The position numbers were made by a program, and so were the translations under genes. A DNA stretch of 64,000 bases from Bacillus gobiensis. Lineage in GTDB: Bacteria > Bacillota > Bacilli > Bacillales > Bacillaceae. Positions 9,442 through 18,092 of the stretch are shown piece after piece. The notes under the pieces were generated by a model, which made no database searches, was not told where the DNA came from, and was given only the letters and a program-made list of their open reading frames with translations. Position 1 is the first letter of the stretch. Every line of letters begins with the position of its first letter. The stretch is from NCBI RefSeq assembly GCF_001278705.1, contig NZ_CP012600.1, forward strand, positions 2,356,190-2,420,189, read 5' to 3'.

Positions 9442-9869
9442 ACGGACACGATACAAACGATTTGATACTGCAAACCATCACAAAGGTAACTAGTTTCATC
9501 ATCCTTCTTTTTTCTTTTCATTTGTTTTTAGCAGGCCATAATAACCCCGGCGGCGGATTCATTGGAGGGTTAATGACATCATCAGCTATCGTTCTGCTAT
9601 TGCTCGCTTATGATCTGAAAACCGTTAGACAAGCTCTGCCAATTAATTTTATTTACGTGGCTGCTGCCGGTTTATTAATTGCGATTTTAACAGGGGTCGG
9701 ATCATTTCTGTTTAATGTTCCGTTTTTGTCCCATTCATTTGGGTATTTTCAGCTGCCTATTCTCGGTAAAACGGAGCTTGCAACAGCGGTGCTTTTTGAT
9801 ATCGGGGTTTATCTTGTCGTTGTAGGCATCACAATGACCATTATTCAAACGATTGGAGAGAAAGAATAG
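9438..9869 (+). CDS. mrpB: Mrp Na+/H+ antiporter subunit B
   Basis: 143-residue membrane subunit with four hydrophobic segments and the conserved HNNPGGGFIGGL block at residues 30-40, typical of MrpB/MnhB. Its ATG overlaps the mrpA stop (ATGA) and AAGGAGGGAG lies upstream, so translation is coupled. Part of the stoichiometric Mrp complex. Confidence 0.96.
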   Translation: MNGHDTNDLILQTITKVTSFIILLFSFHLFLAGHNNPGGGFIGGLMTSSAIVLLLLAYDLKTVRQALPINFIYVAAAGLLIAILTGVGSFLFNVPFLSHSFGYFQLPILGKTELATAVLFDIGVYLVVVGITMTIIQTIGEKE

Positions 9870-10210
9870 TGGAAATTTTAATGTCAATTGTTATTGGAAT
9901 TATTTTTATGACAGCAACCTACCTTATGCTGAGTAAGAGCTTGCTGCGAGTCATTGTGGGTACAGCTCTTCTCAGCCACGGAGTACATTTGCTGCTCTTA
10001 ACCATGGGCGGCTTAAAAAGAGGAGCGGCACCTATCCTTGATAAAGGAACATCTTCTTACGTCGATCCGCTCCCTCAAGCTTTAATATTAACAGCCATTG
10101 TCATTTCGTTTGGAGTCACTTCTTTGCTGCTGGTCATGGCTTTTCGCGGCTATCAAGAGTTAAAGACAGACGACATGGATGTAATGAGGGGAAATGATCA
10201 GAATGAATAA
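9869..10210 (+). CDS. mrpC: Mrp Na+/H+ antiporter subunit C
   Basis: 113-residue NuoK-like subunit with three membrane segments. The GTG start shares its first base with the mrpB stop (TAGTG). The conserved DPLPQALILTAIVISFG motif is present in the third segment. Complex partner of MrpA and MrpD. Confidence 0.95.
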   Translation: MEILMSIVIGIIFMTATYLMLSKSLLRVIVGTALLSHGVHLLLLTMGGLKRGAAPILDKGTSSYVDPLPQALILTAIVISFGVTSLLLVMAFRGYQELKTDDMDVMRGNDQNE

Positions 10211-11684
10211 TTTCGTGATACTGCCAATATTACTACCGCTTTTAGCAGCTGTGCTATTAATATTTATGAACAAAAATATTTTGCTACAGAGATGGTTCAG
10301 TGCGCTTGCATCCTTTGCAGCTGTTATTGTTGCAGGACTACTTGTACAATCTGTCTTTACAGACGGGATACAGACTTTATATGTGGGAGGCTGGGAAGCC
10401 CCTTTTGGAATCACACTGGTCGCTGATCAGTTTGCAAGCCTACTGGTTCTGACTACTGCCATTATTGGGTTTCTCACTATCCTATATTCCTTTCGTACAA
10501 TCGGAAAAGGGAGAGAAAAATATTTTTACTATCCTGCCGTTCAGTTTTTATTGGTCGGTGTAAGCGGAGCATTTTTAACCGGAGATATTTTTAACCTATT
10601 TGTATTTTTTGAAGTTTTGCTTATGGCTTCCTATGTTTTAATCGTGCTGGGCGGTACGAAGATTCAGCTTCGGGAATCTCTGAAATATATCGTTGTGAAT
10701 ATCATTTCTTCCGCTCTCTTTGTCATAGCAGTCGCTTATTTGTATGCCGTAACGGGTACGTTGAATATGGCCGATTTAAGTGTAAGAATTTCGGAAATGC
10801 AAGACACAGGTATCATAACTGTCATTTCTATTTTGTTCTTAATTGTTTTCGGATTAAAAGGAGCCATCTTCCCTCTGTACTTCTGGTTACCCGGCTCATA
10901 TTACGCTCCGCCGGCACCAGTTGCTGTCCTTTTTGGCGCACTGCTCACAAAGGTAGGAGTCTATGCAATTACGAGAGTATTTACGCTAATTTTCACACAG
11001 GATACCGGATTTACCCATGAAGTTCTAATGTGGATGTCTGCACTCACCATTCTATTTGGCGTCATTGGCTCTCTCGCATACTGGGATGTACAAAAAATTA
11101 TTATTTATAATATTATTACGGCAGTAGGTGTCATTCTTATCGGTGTAGCGGCAAACACACCTGCTGCCCTGCAAGGATCCATCTATTATTTGCTGCATGA
11201 CATGATTATTAAAGCGGCTCTGTTTATGCTCGGAGGTATTTTGTTTGTTATTGCCGGAACGAACAATCTGAAGAAAATGGGAGGTTTGATCAAAAGATAT
11301 CCATTGGCTGGCTGGCTTTTTCTTATCTCAGCAGTTTCACTCGCCGGAATCCCCCCTTTCAGCGGATTTGTCGGTAAGCTGAAAATTGCCGAGGGTACGT
11401 TTACAGCCGGTCGATTTGGAATGGCGTTGCTTGTCTTGCTATCGAGTCTTCTCGTCCTTTATTCGATCGTAAAAATATTTATATTCGCCTTTTGGGGAGA
11501 GGAAAAAGACATGGACAAGGAGGAGAAACCTGATATTAAAAAAATGGTTTATCCTGTTGTTCTTGTTTTGCTCCTTTCACTCGCAATTGGTGTCGGAACA
11601 GAGTTTGCAGCGCCTTATATTCATCAGGCAGCGGATACACTTCAATACCCGCAAAAATACATTGAAGCTGTTTTGAAGGAGTAG
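10203..11684 (+). CDS. mrpD: Mrp Na+/H+ antiporter subunit D
   Basis: 493-residue NuoN/ND2-like membrane subunit with about fourteen hydrophobic segments. ATG 10203 is preferred over the in-frame ATG 10194, because the latter is only two bases from the AGGGG site and 10203 gives exactly the B. subtilis length of 493. Conserved FFEVLLMASYVLI and SLAGIPPFSGFVGKL blocks are visible; acidic and lysine residues in membrane segments are those used for proton translocation in the family. It overlaps the end of mrpC. Confidence 0.95.
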   Translation: MNNFVILPILLPLLAAVLLIFMNKNILLQRWFSALASFAAVIVAGLLVQSVFTDGIQTLYVGGWEAPFGITLVADQFASLLVLTTAIIGFLTILYSFRTIGKGREKYFYYPAVQFLLVGVSGAFLTGDIFNLFVFFEVLLMASYVLIVLGGTKIQLRESLKYIVVNIISSALFVIAVAYLYAVTGTLNMADLSVRISEMQDTGIITVISILFLIVFGLKGAIFPLYFWLPGSYYAPPAPVAVLFGALLTKVGVYAITRVFTLIFTQDTGFTHEVLMWMSALTILFGVIGSLAYWDVQKIIIYNIITAVGVILIGVAANTPAALQGSIYYLLHDMIIKAALFMLGGILFVIAGTNNLKKMGGLIKRYPLAGWLFLISAVSLAGIPPFSGFVGKLKIAEGTFTAGRFGMALLVLLSSLLVLYSIVKIFIFAFWGEEKDMDKEEKPDIKKMVYPVVLVLLLSLAIGVGTEFAAPYIHQAADTLQYPQKYIEAVLKE

Positions 11685-11689
11685 ATAAA

Positions 11690-12166
11690 ATGGCATATCA
11701 AATTTTATTAAATGTTCTTCTCGCCTGTTGCTGGATGTTTTTAATTGATACTTACTCAGGGACCAGCTTCTTTATTGGTTACGTTTTAGGTATACTTTGC
11801 TTGCTGATTATGCGCAGATTTTTTTCTGAACGATTATACTTGATGAAAGCCTGGGCAATCGTGAAGCTGCTTATTATCTTTATTAAAGAAGTGATTATAG
11901 CAAATATTAGTGTATTAAAAACGATTCTGTCACCAAAATCAAACTACAAGCCCGGAATTTTTGCCTTTCGTACAGAATTGAGAAACGAATGGGAAATCAC
12001 GGTTCTTTCATCAATGATTACTCTTACTCCAGGTACGCTTGTCATTGACATCTCTGATGATCGCTCAATTCTTTATATTCATGCCATGGATATCGATGAT
12101 GCGGAAAAAGCGATCCACGACATTCGTGTATCTTTTGAACTAGGCATCATGGAGGTGAGCCGCTAA
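11690..12166 (+). CDS. mrpE: Mrp Na+/H+ antiporter subunit E
   Basis: 158-residue subunit with N-terminal membrane segments and a cytoplasmic C-terminal domain containing the family block SSMITLTPGTLVIDIS around residue 106. RBS GAAGGAG. Its stop overlaps the mrpF start (TAATG). MrpE is required for full antiport activity in Bacillus. Confidence 0.95.
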   Translation: MAYQILLNVLLACCWMFLIDTYSGTSFFIGYVLGILCLLIMRRFFSERLYLMKAWAIVKLLIIFIKEVIIANISVLKTILSPKSNYKPGIFAFRTELRNEWEITVLSSMITLTPGTLVIDISDDRSILYIHAMDIDDAEKAIHDIRVSFELGIMEVSR

Positions 12167-12450
12167 TGTTTGAGCTAATCATTTACACAGCATTGGGAAT
12201 ATTAGCATTGTCTACGTTTTTATATGTGATACGTGTAATTAAAGGGCCAACTGTTCCAGATCGCGTCGTCGCCTTGGATTCGATCGGAATCAATTTAATC
12301 GCCATTACCGGCCTGTTATGTATATTACTCAATACGAGTGTCTTTTTAGATATCATTCTATTGTTTGGAATACTGGCGTTTATTGGGACCGTAGCTTTTT
12401 CAAAATTTCTTGAGAAAGGAGAAATCATCGAGAATGATCGTCGCCGCTAA
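12166..12450 (+). CDS. mrpF: Mrp Na+/H+ antiporter subunit F
   Basis: 94-residue, three-segment membrane subunit, identical in length to B. subtilis MrpF. It carries the conserved [15 protein letters not shown] motif at residues 26-40, whose Asp and Arg are near-invariant. The B. subtilis homologue also mediates Na+ and bile salt (cholate) efflux. The 3' end overlaps mrpG by 17 bases. Confidence 0.95.
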   Translation: MFELIIYTALGILALSTFLYVIRVIKGPTVPDRVVALDSIGINLIAITGLLCILLNTSVFLDIILLFGILAFIGTVAFSKFLEKGEIIENDRRR

Positions 12451-12808
12451 AATATTAATTGCTTATCTCATCATTCAAGGTGCTTTGCTTTGTTTAATCG
12501 CTGCTGTAGGAACATTAAGGCTGCCTGATGTTTATACGAGAATGCATGCTTCCTCGAAGGGGGCTACGCTTGGAGTAGCCAGCGTACTGCTCGGCGTATT
12601 CTTTTATTATTGGTTCATAAATGGCGTCTTCTCCGGAAAAGTCCTGCTGGGCATTGTTTTTATATTTTTAACAGTGCCGGTTGGCTCCCATCTGCTGGGA
12701 AGAGCTGCCTACAGTGTCGGCGTTAAGCTCGATAAACGAAGTGTTCAAGATGATTACAAAGGCCATCGAAATTTTGTCATCAAACATAAGGATGATTCTT
12801 ATCTTTAA
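12434..12808 (+). CDS. mrpG: Mrp Na+/H+ antiporter subunit G
   Basis: 124-residue last subunit, same length as in B. subtilis when started at ATG 12434 (AAAGGAG upstream); an upstream TTG frame at 12410 is rejected. It has three hydrophobic segments and the conserved [20 protein letters not shown] block. A strong shared terminator follows the stop. Confidence 0.94.
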   Translation: MIVAAKILIAYLIIQGALLCLIAAVGTLRLPDVYTRMHASSKGATLGVASVLLGVFFYYWFINGVFSGKVLLGIVFIFLTVPVGSHLLGRAAYSVGVKLDKRSVQDDYKGHRNFVIKHKDDSYL

Positions 12809-12824
12809 ATTTTGAAAAATATTT

Positions 12825-12853
12825 AGCCGCCCTGCTTCATAAGCAGGGCGGCT
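12825..12853. terminator. Bidirectional terminator between mrpG and yuxO
   Basis: 13-bp perfect arms AGCCGCCCTGCTT/AAGCAGGGCGGCT with a 3-base loop, between convergent genes. Flanks are AT-rich on both sides. Confidence 0.88.
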
Positions 12854-12880
12854 TTACTTATCGTATGTATTAATTCGGTC

Positions 12881-13264
12881 TTAGCGTTTGGTGATAATCG
12901 CCATCGTACATCTCGAAATACAAATCAGCCGATGATTCTCGTCCTTGATTTCAATTTGATAAACGATAGTGCTTCTTCCTATATGTAATGGGGTTGCTTC
13001 AGCCCGCACAATGCCAGACTGAACGGATTTTATATGGTTGGCATTGATTTCGAGCCCAACGCAAGCTTGTTTTTCCTGATCAATGAGCTGGGATGCTCCG
13101 AAGCTTGCCACAGTTTCCGCCAGCGCGACAGAAGCCCCGCCATGCAGCTGTCCAAAAGGCTGCCGCGTCCTGTGATCAACAGGCATAGTAGCTACACAGC
13201 GCTCTGGAGAGCATTCCTCCATCTCAATCCCGAGCGCTTCCATCATTGTATTTTGAAAATCCAT
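12881..13264 (-). CDS. yuxO: Hotdog-fold acyl-CoA thioesterase (YuxO, PaaI type)
   Basis: 127-residue hotdog thioesterase that hydrolyses an acyl-CoA thioester in the cytoplasm. The family motif QLHGGASVALAETVASFGA (near residue 37) contains the HGG turn and catalytic Glu. Related proteins include 1,4-dihydroxy-2-naphthoyl-CoA thioesterase of menaquinone synthesis, which is a possible substrate. The start at 13264 is preferred because AAGGAG lies 8 bases away; an ATG two codons earlier is too close to it. It lies just downstream of comA, as in B. subtilis, and is probably cotranscribed with it. Confidence 0.88.
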   Translation of the reverse strand: MDFQNTMMEALGIEMEECSPERCVATMPVDHRTRQPFGQLHGGASVALAETVASFGASQLIDQEKQACVGLEINANHIKSVQSGIVRAEATPLHIGRSTIVYQIEIKDENHRLICISRCTMAIITKR

Positions 13265-13279
13265 CTCCATTTCTCCTTG

Positions 13280-13924
13280 TTACGAATCGAGTACGCCTTC
13301 AGATTTAGCAATTAAGACGGCTTCTGTTCGTGATCCCACATTTAGCTTGTTAAAAATTGACGTAAGGCTATATTCAATCGATCTCTTGCTTAAATGAAGA
13401 ACATCCGCAATTTCTTGATTCGTCAATCCCTGTTCAACCTCCTGAAGAATCAGGCATTCTCTTTCCGTTAATAGCTCGTGCTCATTATTATTCTGTGATT
13501 TCGATTTTTTATGAGTAATTAGCTGTTTTAAATAGGGAAACGGAACTAAAATCTCATTATCTATGACATGAGATATGTATTTAATAATTTTCTCCTTCGA
13601 TTCCGCTTTGCTGATGGCTCCATACATTCCGGCTTTAATCGCCTCATCAAAATAATCATCAACCTCATATCCAGTATAAACGACGATCTTACATGAAGGA
13701 TACGCTTCCAATATCTTTTTTGTCAGATCGATTCCATTCACATTTCCGAGATTCAGATCCATTAAAATGACATCATATAATGAAAAATCATTATTTTTCA
13801 CGAATTCATCTTCACTGGAATGGGGATTAAGACAGTCAACTACATATTCCTGATTCGTCTCAAGTATTGCTTTTGTCCCTTCCATAACAGCCGGATGATC
13901 ATCAATAACCAGTAATTTTTTCAT
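13280..13924 (-). CDS. comA: Competence response regulator ComA
   Basis: 214-residue NarL/FixJ-type response regulator, the same length as B. subtilis ComA. The receiver domain has the acidic pair in VIDDHP and the phosphorylation site in ILMDLNLGN (near residue 55). The C-terminal LuxR-type helix-turn-helix is seen as LTERECLILQEVEQGLTNQE. Start ATG 13924 has GAGGGAGG. ComA~P, made by ComP, activates surfactin/competence (srfA) and degQ genes in B. subtilis. A hairpin separates it from comP upstream, suggesting a promoter of its own or readthrough. Confidence 0.95.
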   Translation of the reverse strand: MKKLLVIDDHPAVMEGTKAILETNQEYVVDCLNPHSSEDEFVKNNDFSLYDVILMDLNLGNVNGIDLTKKILEAYPSCKIVVYTGYEVDDYFDEAIKAGMYGAISKAESKEKIIKYISHVIDNEILVPFPYLKQLITHKKSKSQNNNEHELLTERECLILQEVEQGLTNQEIADVLHLSKRSIEYSLTSIFNKLNVGSRTEAVLIAKSEGVLDS

Positions 13925-14011
13925 AGTTTCCTCCCTCATCATCACTCATACTTATTTTATATAGAAAGAGAGCGTATTGGCAAGCATGATCAAGAAAAAT
14001 GGAAGAATAAC

Positions 14012-14042
14012 AAATAAACTTGGGGAACAACCAAGTTTATTT
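14012..14042. terminator. Hairpin between comP and comA
   Basis: Perfect 12-bp arms AAATAAACTTGG/CCAAGTTTATTT with a 7-base loop, three bases after the comP stop. On the minus strand the sequence after it is T-rich but not a pure T run, so it may be a partial terminator. Confidence 0.6.
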
Positions 14043-14045
14043 GTA

Positions 14046-16346
14046 CTATAAATATAAATTCATAACAGCTTTAAATCCTCTGCCAACATCCGTTTCAATT
14101 TGAAGATCTCCATTCAATGCCCGAACTCTTTCTTGAATACCCGAAAGTCCCATGCTGCCCGATTCCTGTGCATTCAAATTCTTCTTATCATAGCCGACGC
14201 CATTATCTTCATAATGCAAAACAATTTTATCCTTTATGCAAACGAGCATAATTAAGACATACGTAGCTTGAGAATGCTTTGCCGTATTTGTAAGAAGCTC
14301 TTGAATAATTCGATAAATATTCAGTTGAGAGTCCAGGTCCAATGAAGCATTAAACCTTTCCGAATTCAAGCGTACATCAATGGAAGTCGACTCCTTATAT
14401 TGGGATATCAGCTTTTTTAATCCCTTCACCAAACCAAGATCATATAGTAGCTGCGGCCGAAGCTCCTGCAGCGTCTCTCTCGTCGTCTGAATAACATCCG
14501 TCATTTTTTTGTCAATATTTTGAATCTGGCTATTTACACGATCACGATCTTCTTTATTCCCGTCAAGGAGAACCTCACATTGCCGTTTCAACGAAATTAA
14601 ATCCTGCAATACAGAATCATGAAGGTCTCTGGCTAAATGTGATCTTTGCTTTTCTTCTATTGCAAACATAAGATTTTTAAGCCATGCAGGATTGGAGCCT
14701 TCTTTTTTCACTTCCTCCAAATGATCCATCAATTCTTCTATTTTAATGAAATTCTCTAACGAAACACTAGTATAAAAAGAGAGCGTCTCCAGCCATGAAA
14801 TTTCATCTCTGGTAAGCTTAGGGGTATTTAAGACGGAAAGGCACAAAATGACAAAAGACCGCTCTCCTCGTTCGCCGATTTTTAATACGAAACCCTTGTC
14901 AATTTCGACAATCTTCCCAATTCCCTCAGTCACATTAATTATTTCCGCAGTATATGGTTCCCATTCACGTTTCTGATCCTTCTCTTCGCTTAATCTTTTA
15001 ATGGAACCATCGGTCTTCACTTCTAAAACAAGCGCTTTACTGACAATCAACACGTCTAAAATCGTATTTTTCAGCTCAGTCAATACCTGATTCAAAGATG
15101 TTGCACTCCGAATCAGCTGCGTAAACTTATAAATGCTGTCCTGATAATTAAACTTCTCTGAAAAACGCTTTAATCGGAAACGGAAATCGAGAATTTCTTT
15201 TAAATAAAAAACCGCAAGAATTATTAAATACGTAAATACGATATATTTAATCGTAGTAAATCCAGTCGAAGCCTCTCCGCTTAAAAATGTAAAAACTATT
15301 GCTAAAAGAATCGTAGGCAAAATACTTAAAAACCCATAATACTTAAATCTCCCCAACAAAAACTCGATATTGTATATTTTTGTCGCCACAAATTGATAGA
15401 CAAGCGAAAAAGGAATAAGCAACAAAAAAGGAACAAGATACACAGCAGAAAAAATAAAATCACCATAGAAAACAAAAGGCAGAACATAAAGCAAAATAAA
15501 TGGAGTAAAAGCAATACAATTATTAAGAAATAAAATTCTCAATAGATACGCTTGCTCTGAAAATTTATACTTTATTAACCCATATAAGATAAAAGAAAAC
15601 GAGATAATCAAGATAACTAAAAATGAAATCAGTATTATATTTTTGGAAAGATCATAAGATATATGAAAAAATTCTCTGAAATAGTCAATTAAAGAAACTA
15701 TTAAACCAATAGGGTACAACAAAAACAATATTTTACTATTAAAAAATTTCTTTCCAGTTTCTTTGAAATATTGATATATAAAATGAAAATATAACACAGG
15801 TACTTCTAAAAAAGTTAAAAATGTAAGGCTCTTACTAAAAATATCTCCTCTGGCGGTTGCAACTCCACCCATATATGAGACAGAGGTAACCAATAAAAAA
15901 AGAATTAATATAAATGCAGATGGCAAATTTAAATTTTTATTTGATTTCAAAATAAAATAAATACAGTAAAGACATAAAAAATAGAATAAAAATGGGATAA
16001 CTAGCATAAATAGATTCTCAGAACTAATTAAGCTATAACCTAGTTGAAAATGAATAGTTTCATTTCCTCTTTTTATCATAAATGATTGTAAATTTTCATC
16101 AACTATAGATAATTTTCCATTTGGATGTTCTTCATTAACCTCAGTAATTATATCTCCTATTTTTACATGTAGACCCGCAGCAAGAGATCTAGGTTCGATA
16201 TCAATTACTTTTAGATAACCTTCATTTGTTTCTGTTACTTTCATTCCTGATTGAATTGGATTTATATGAACAGTAATCATATAAATCATAAAAGCGATGC
16301 TCAAAAATATAGCAATATAAGCAACTTTATTTAAATTTACTCTCAT
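14046..16346 (-). CDS. comP: ComX-sensing membrane histidine kinase ComP
   Basis: 766-residue sensor kinase. The N-terminal half is membrane-embedded with about ten hydrophobic segments and an N-terminal extracytoplasmic PDZ-like stretch (residues about 30-110). The cytoplasmic part is a HPK7-type kinase: dimerisation/phosphoacceptor motif HLARDLHDSVLQDL near residue 570 and ATPase boxes ELLTNTAKHS (N box) and DNGVGYD (G1 box). Start 16346 has AGGATGG five bases upstream; an ATG three codons earlier is possible. The part encoding the sensing half is visibly more AT-rich than neighbouring genes, consistent with the recombining, pherotype-specific region known in comQXP loci. It lies next to comX and comQ. 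Confidence 0.94.
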   Translation of the reverse strand: MRVNLNKVAYIAIFLSIAFMIYMITVHINPIQSGMKVTETNEGYLKVIDIEPRSLAAGLHVKIGDIITEVNEEHPNGKLSIVDENLQSFMIKRGNETIHFQLGYSLISSENLFMLVIPFLFYFLCLYCIYFILKSNKNLNLPSAFILILFLLVTSVSYMGGVATARGDIFSKSLTFLTFLEVPVLYFHFIYQYFKETGKKFFNSKILFLLYPIGLIVSLIDYFREFFHISYDLSKNIILISFLVILIISFSFILYGLIKYKFSEQAYLLRILFLNNCIAFTPFILLYVLPFVFYGDFIFSAVYLVPFLLLIPFSLVYQFVATKIYNIEFLLGRFKYYGFLSILPTILLAIVFTFLSGEASTGFTTIKYIVFTYLIILAVFYLKEILDFRFRLKRFSEKFNYQDSIYKFTQLIRSATSLNQVLTELKNTILDVLIVSKALVLEVKTDGSIKRLSEEKDQKREWEPYTAEIINVTEGIGKIVEIDKGFVLKIGERGERSFVILCLSVLNTPKLTRDEISWLETLSFYTSVSLENFIKIEELMDHLEEVKKEGSNPAWLKNLMFAIEEKQRSHLARDLHDSVLQDLISLKRQCEVLLDGNKEDRDRVNSQIQNIDKKMTDVIQTTRETLQELRPQLLYDLGLVKGLKKLISQYKESTSIDVRLNSERFNASLDLDSQLNIYRIIQELLTNTAKHSQATYVLIMLVCIKDKIVLHYEDNGVGYDKKNLNAQESGSMGLSGIQERVRALNGDLQIETDVGRGFKAVMNLYL

Positions 16347-16491
16347 AAAAACCATCCTAACAAAGCAGGCTCCTCTAAGAAAGAACGTATTAAATTAAAC
16401 AGATATCAATTAACTATTATATAATAATTTTTACAAGTTTTACTTTCTACTATGAATTTAATTTTAAAAAGAATAAAGAATCTGGGGAAAC

Positions 16492-16656
16492 TCACCCTCC
16501 CCAGAAGCCTCCATCACTTTTCACACTAAGCTGCTTCAAACCTTCAGTAATTACATTCAATTCGTCTAAATTCACACCTAATAAACTCGCTTTACCCTCT
16601 AATACCTTTTCGACAACATCAGGATTTTGAATTAAAAAATTTACGATATCTTGCAC
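16492..16656 (-). CDS. comX: ComX pheromone precursor
   Basis: 54-residue precursor of the quorum-sensing pheromone. It starts MQDIVNFLIQNP, closely matching the MQDLINYFLNYP start of B. subtilis ComX, continues with the family pattern (EGKASLLGVNLDE), and ends SVKSDGGFWGG. Trp52, third from the C-terminus, is the expected site of isoprenylation by ComQ, at the same position as in strain 168 ComX (QWGD). The start is GTG at 16656 with GGGGAG 8 bases upstream. It lies 20 bases after comQ and before comP, in the canonical order. The C-terminal sequence is unlike the pherotypes known to me. Confidence 0.93.
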   Translation of the reverse strand: MQDIVNFLIQNPDVVEKVLEGKASLLGVNLDELNVITEGLKQLSVKSDGGFWGG

Positions 16657-16676
16657 TTACCTTTCTCCCCTTTTTG

Positions 16677-17606
16677 TTAAAATTTATCAAACATGACTGA
16701 TTGAATAGTCATGAGCTGATCTTTTGGCAGTGTAAGCTTTTCCATTTCTTTTTTCGCGTGATGAATGGCAAGGTTTTTCATGACGTTCATGTATTGTGTG
16801 ACTCCTGCGACATGGAGTTTTTCTTTGTATTCTATTATATCCTTGAATTCTTGCTGAAAGAATCTGCCGTGATCGATCATGCTGAGGATTTCTGAGGAGT
16901 GCGTGGTAAATTCCCGGGAAAGATATAGGTAAGCTAGCGAACGCTTTTGTTGTTTTATATCATTATTATGTTCCTGAAAGAGCCCTTTATAGTCATTTTC
17001 AATTTGAGCAGCAATTCCCAGCTGATAAGCGTAGGCTTCTATACAAGGATAAGCTTTTCCGTTCGCGAGCAAGGTTCCGAGGATACACGATAAAGCAAAT
17101 AAAGATCCAGCTTTTAGCTTCATCATTTCCAAGCACTCATCTTCGGTTGCCATTTCATTTTTCAAATCCAAATGCTGGCCCTGCATTGATTGCAATGCAT
17201 AGCGTGAGGCTGCTGACAGTAAATGAACGTTTGAGCCGGCTGCGCATATTGTATGAATACCAATTGTATAAATAGAAGTCGCAGCGTTTAAAGCAATTGG
17301 GGGACTGAGCTTCATCCAAGGAGCATCGAAATTGTCTTCATCTTCCAAATCATCAAAAATGTCAAAAGAAAGTATCAAAAGTTCTATTCCTGCAGAAAGA
17401 GTTTGAATAGATGACTCATCTTGCCCACCAAACGCTTGATAATGACAGGAGGCCATATTTGCAAAAGGAAACTGGTCTTTTTCTTCAAGAAACATTGTTA
17501 AATGCTCTTGCAGTTCACCTTTATGTAAATGTTCCTCTATCGTACGCCTCATTTTGTTTTTAATGCTGCCAGGCTCTAGATAAATTTGCTTAGAAATGAT
17601 ACTCAC
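16677..17606 (-). CDS. comQ: ComX isoprenyl transferase ComQ
   Basis: 309-residue polyprenyl-synthase-like enzyme that isoprenylates the ComX Trp. The first Asp-rich motif is present (DIFDDLEDED, near residue 82) and binds prenyl diphosphate with Mg2+; the second region is reduced to NDYKGLF, as in ComQ proteins rather than chain-elongating synthases. The MQGQH and MKLKAGSLFALS blocks also match ComQ. The GTG at 17606 lies immediately against GAGGGA, so a later start is possible; an upstream in-frame stop rules out a longer protein. Position before comX and after degQ is as in B. subtilis. Confidence 0.92.
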   Translation of the reverse strand: MSIISKQIYLEPGSIKNKMRRTIEEHLHKGELQEHLTMFLEEKDQFPFANMASCHYQAFGGQDESSIQTLSAGIELLILSFDIFDDLEDEDNFDAPWMKLSPPIALNAATSIYTIGIHTICAAGSNVHLLSAASRYALQSMQGQHLDLKNEMATEDECLEMMKLKAGSLFALSCILGTLLANGKAYPCIEAYAYQLGIAAQIENDYKGLFQEHNNDIKQQKRSLAYLYLSREFTTHSSEILSMIDHGRFFQQEFKDIIEYKEKLHVAGVTQYMNVMKNLAIHHAKKEMEKLTLPKDQLMTIQSVMFDKF

Positions 17607-17702
17607 TCCCTCAAAACTATTTTACTAAATCGAGAGAGAGAAAGATAGAGTATTTTTATATGAATTGCAGTTTTATGAAGAAATATGTATTTTCTTGCAA
17701 AT

Positions 17703-17730
17703 AAAAAAAGACCTGCAGAAGATGCAAGTC
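17703..17730 (-). terminator. degQ terminator
   Basis: On the minus strand GACTTGCA/TGCAGGTC arms (one G-U pair) are followed by a seven-T run, overlapping the degQ stop region. It separates degQ from comQ. Confidence 0.75.
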
Positions 17731-17731
17731 C

Positions 17732-17872
17732 TTACGAGATTTTTACGTAAGCGTATTTGTCATATTTGTCAATGCTCTTATTGATCATTCGGAGAGAGTT
17801 ATTCGTTTCTTTAATATCCGTTTCCAGTTTGCTCAGCAATTGCTTCAATTCTTCAATATTATACTGATTCAT
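17732..17872 (-). CDS. degQ: Degradation enzyme regulator DegQ
   Basis: 46-residue protein, exactly the length of B. subtilis DegQ, found by translating the gap. It keeps the family core EELKQLLSKLETDIKETNNS and the C-terminal NKSIDKYDKYAYVKIS. DegQ stimulates phosphotransfer from DegS to DegU and so raises degradative enzyme, motility and poly-glutamate control outputs. The ATG at 17872 has a GGAG somewhat far upstream, so translation may be modest. A ComA-box-like site lies about 130 bases upstream. Confidence 0.93.
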   Translation of the reverse strand: MNQYNIEELKQLLSKLETDIKETNNSLRMINKSIDKYDKYAYVKIS

Positions 17873-18002
17873 AATCGGATTCCACACTCCTTTTTGGAAG
17901 ATCAATGCATTTGTATTTGTCCGAAAGAACTAGTTTTGATCTGCTAACTATAGTTTAAATGGTATCGGGTATATTTTCACCGAAAATTAGGCGAAAACAT
18001 TC

Positions 18003-18018
18003 ATGCGTGACACCGCAA
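18003..18018 (-). promoter_or_regulatory. ComA-box-like operator upstream of degQ
   Basis: Minus-strand sequence TTGCGGTGTCACGCAT matches the ComA recognition pattern TTGCGG-N4-CCGCAA at 10 of 12 positions. It lies 131 bases before the degQ ATG. A poor -35 with a TATAGT -10 further downstream (around 17950) fits an activated promoter. In B. subtilis degQ is ComA-activated; here it is inferred. Confidence 0.65.
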
Positions 18019-18092
18019 AATTCAATAGGTCATATTTCATAAATTTACTTCACGATTCGGCAAGACTTTGTTCTCAGGCATAAAAAAAGACT

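Noticed and set aside
10160..10414. Antisense 84-aa frame over the mrpC/mrpD junction
   Set aside because: Shadow of conserved mrp coding sequence.
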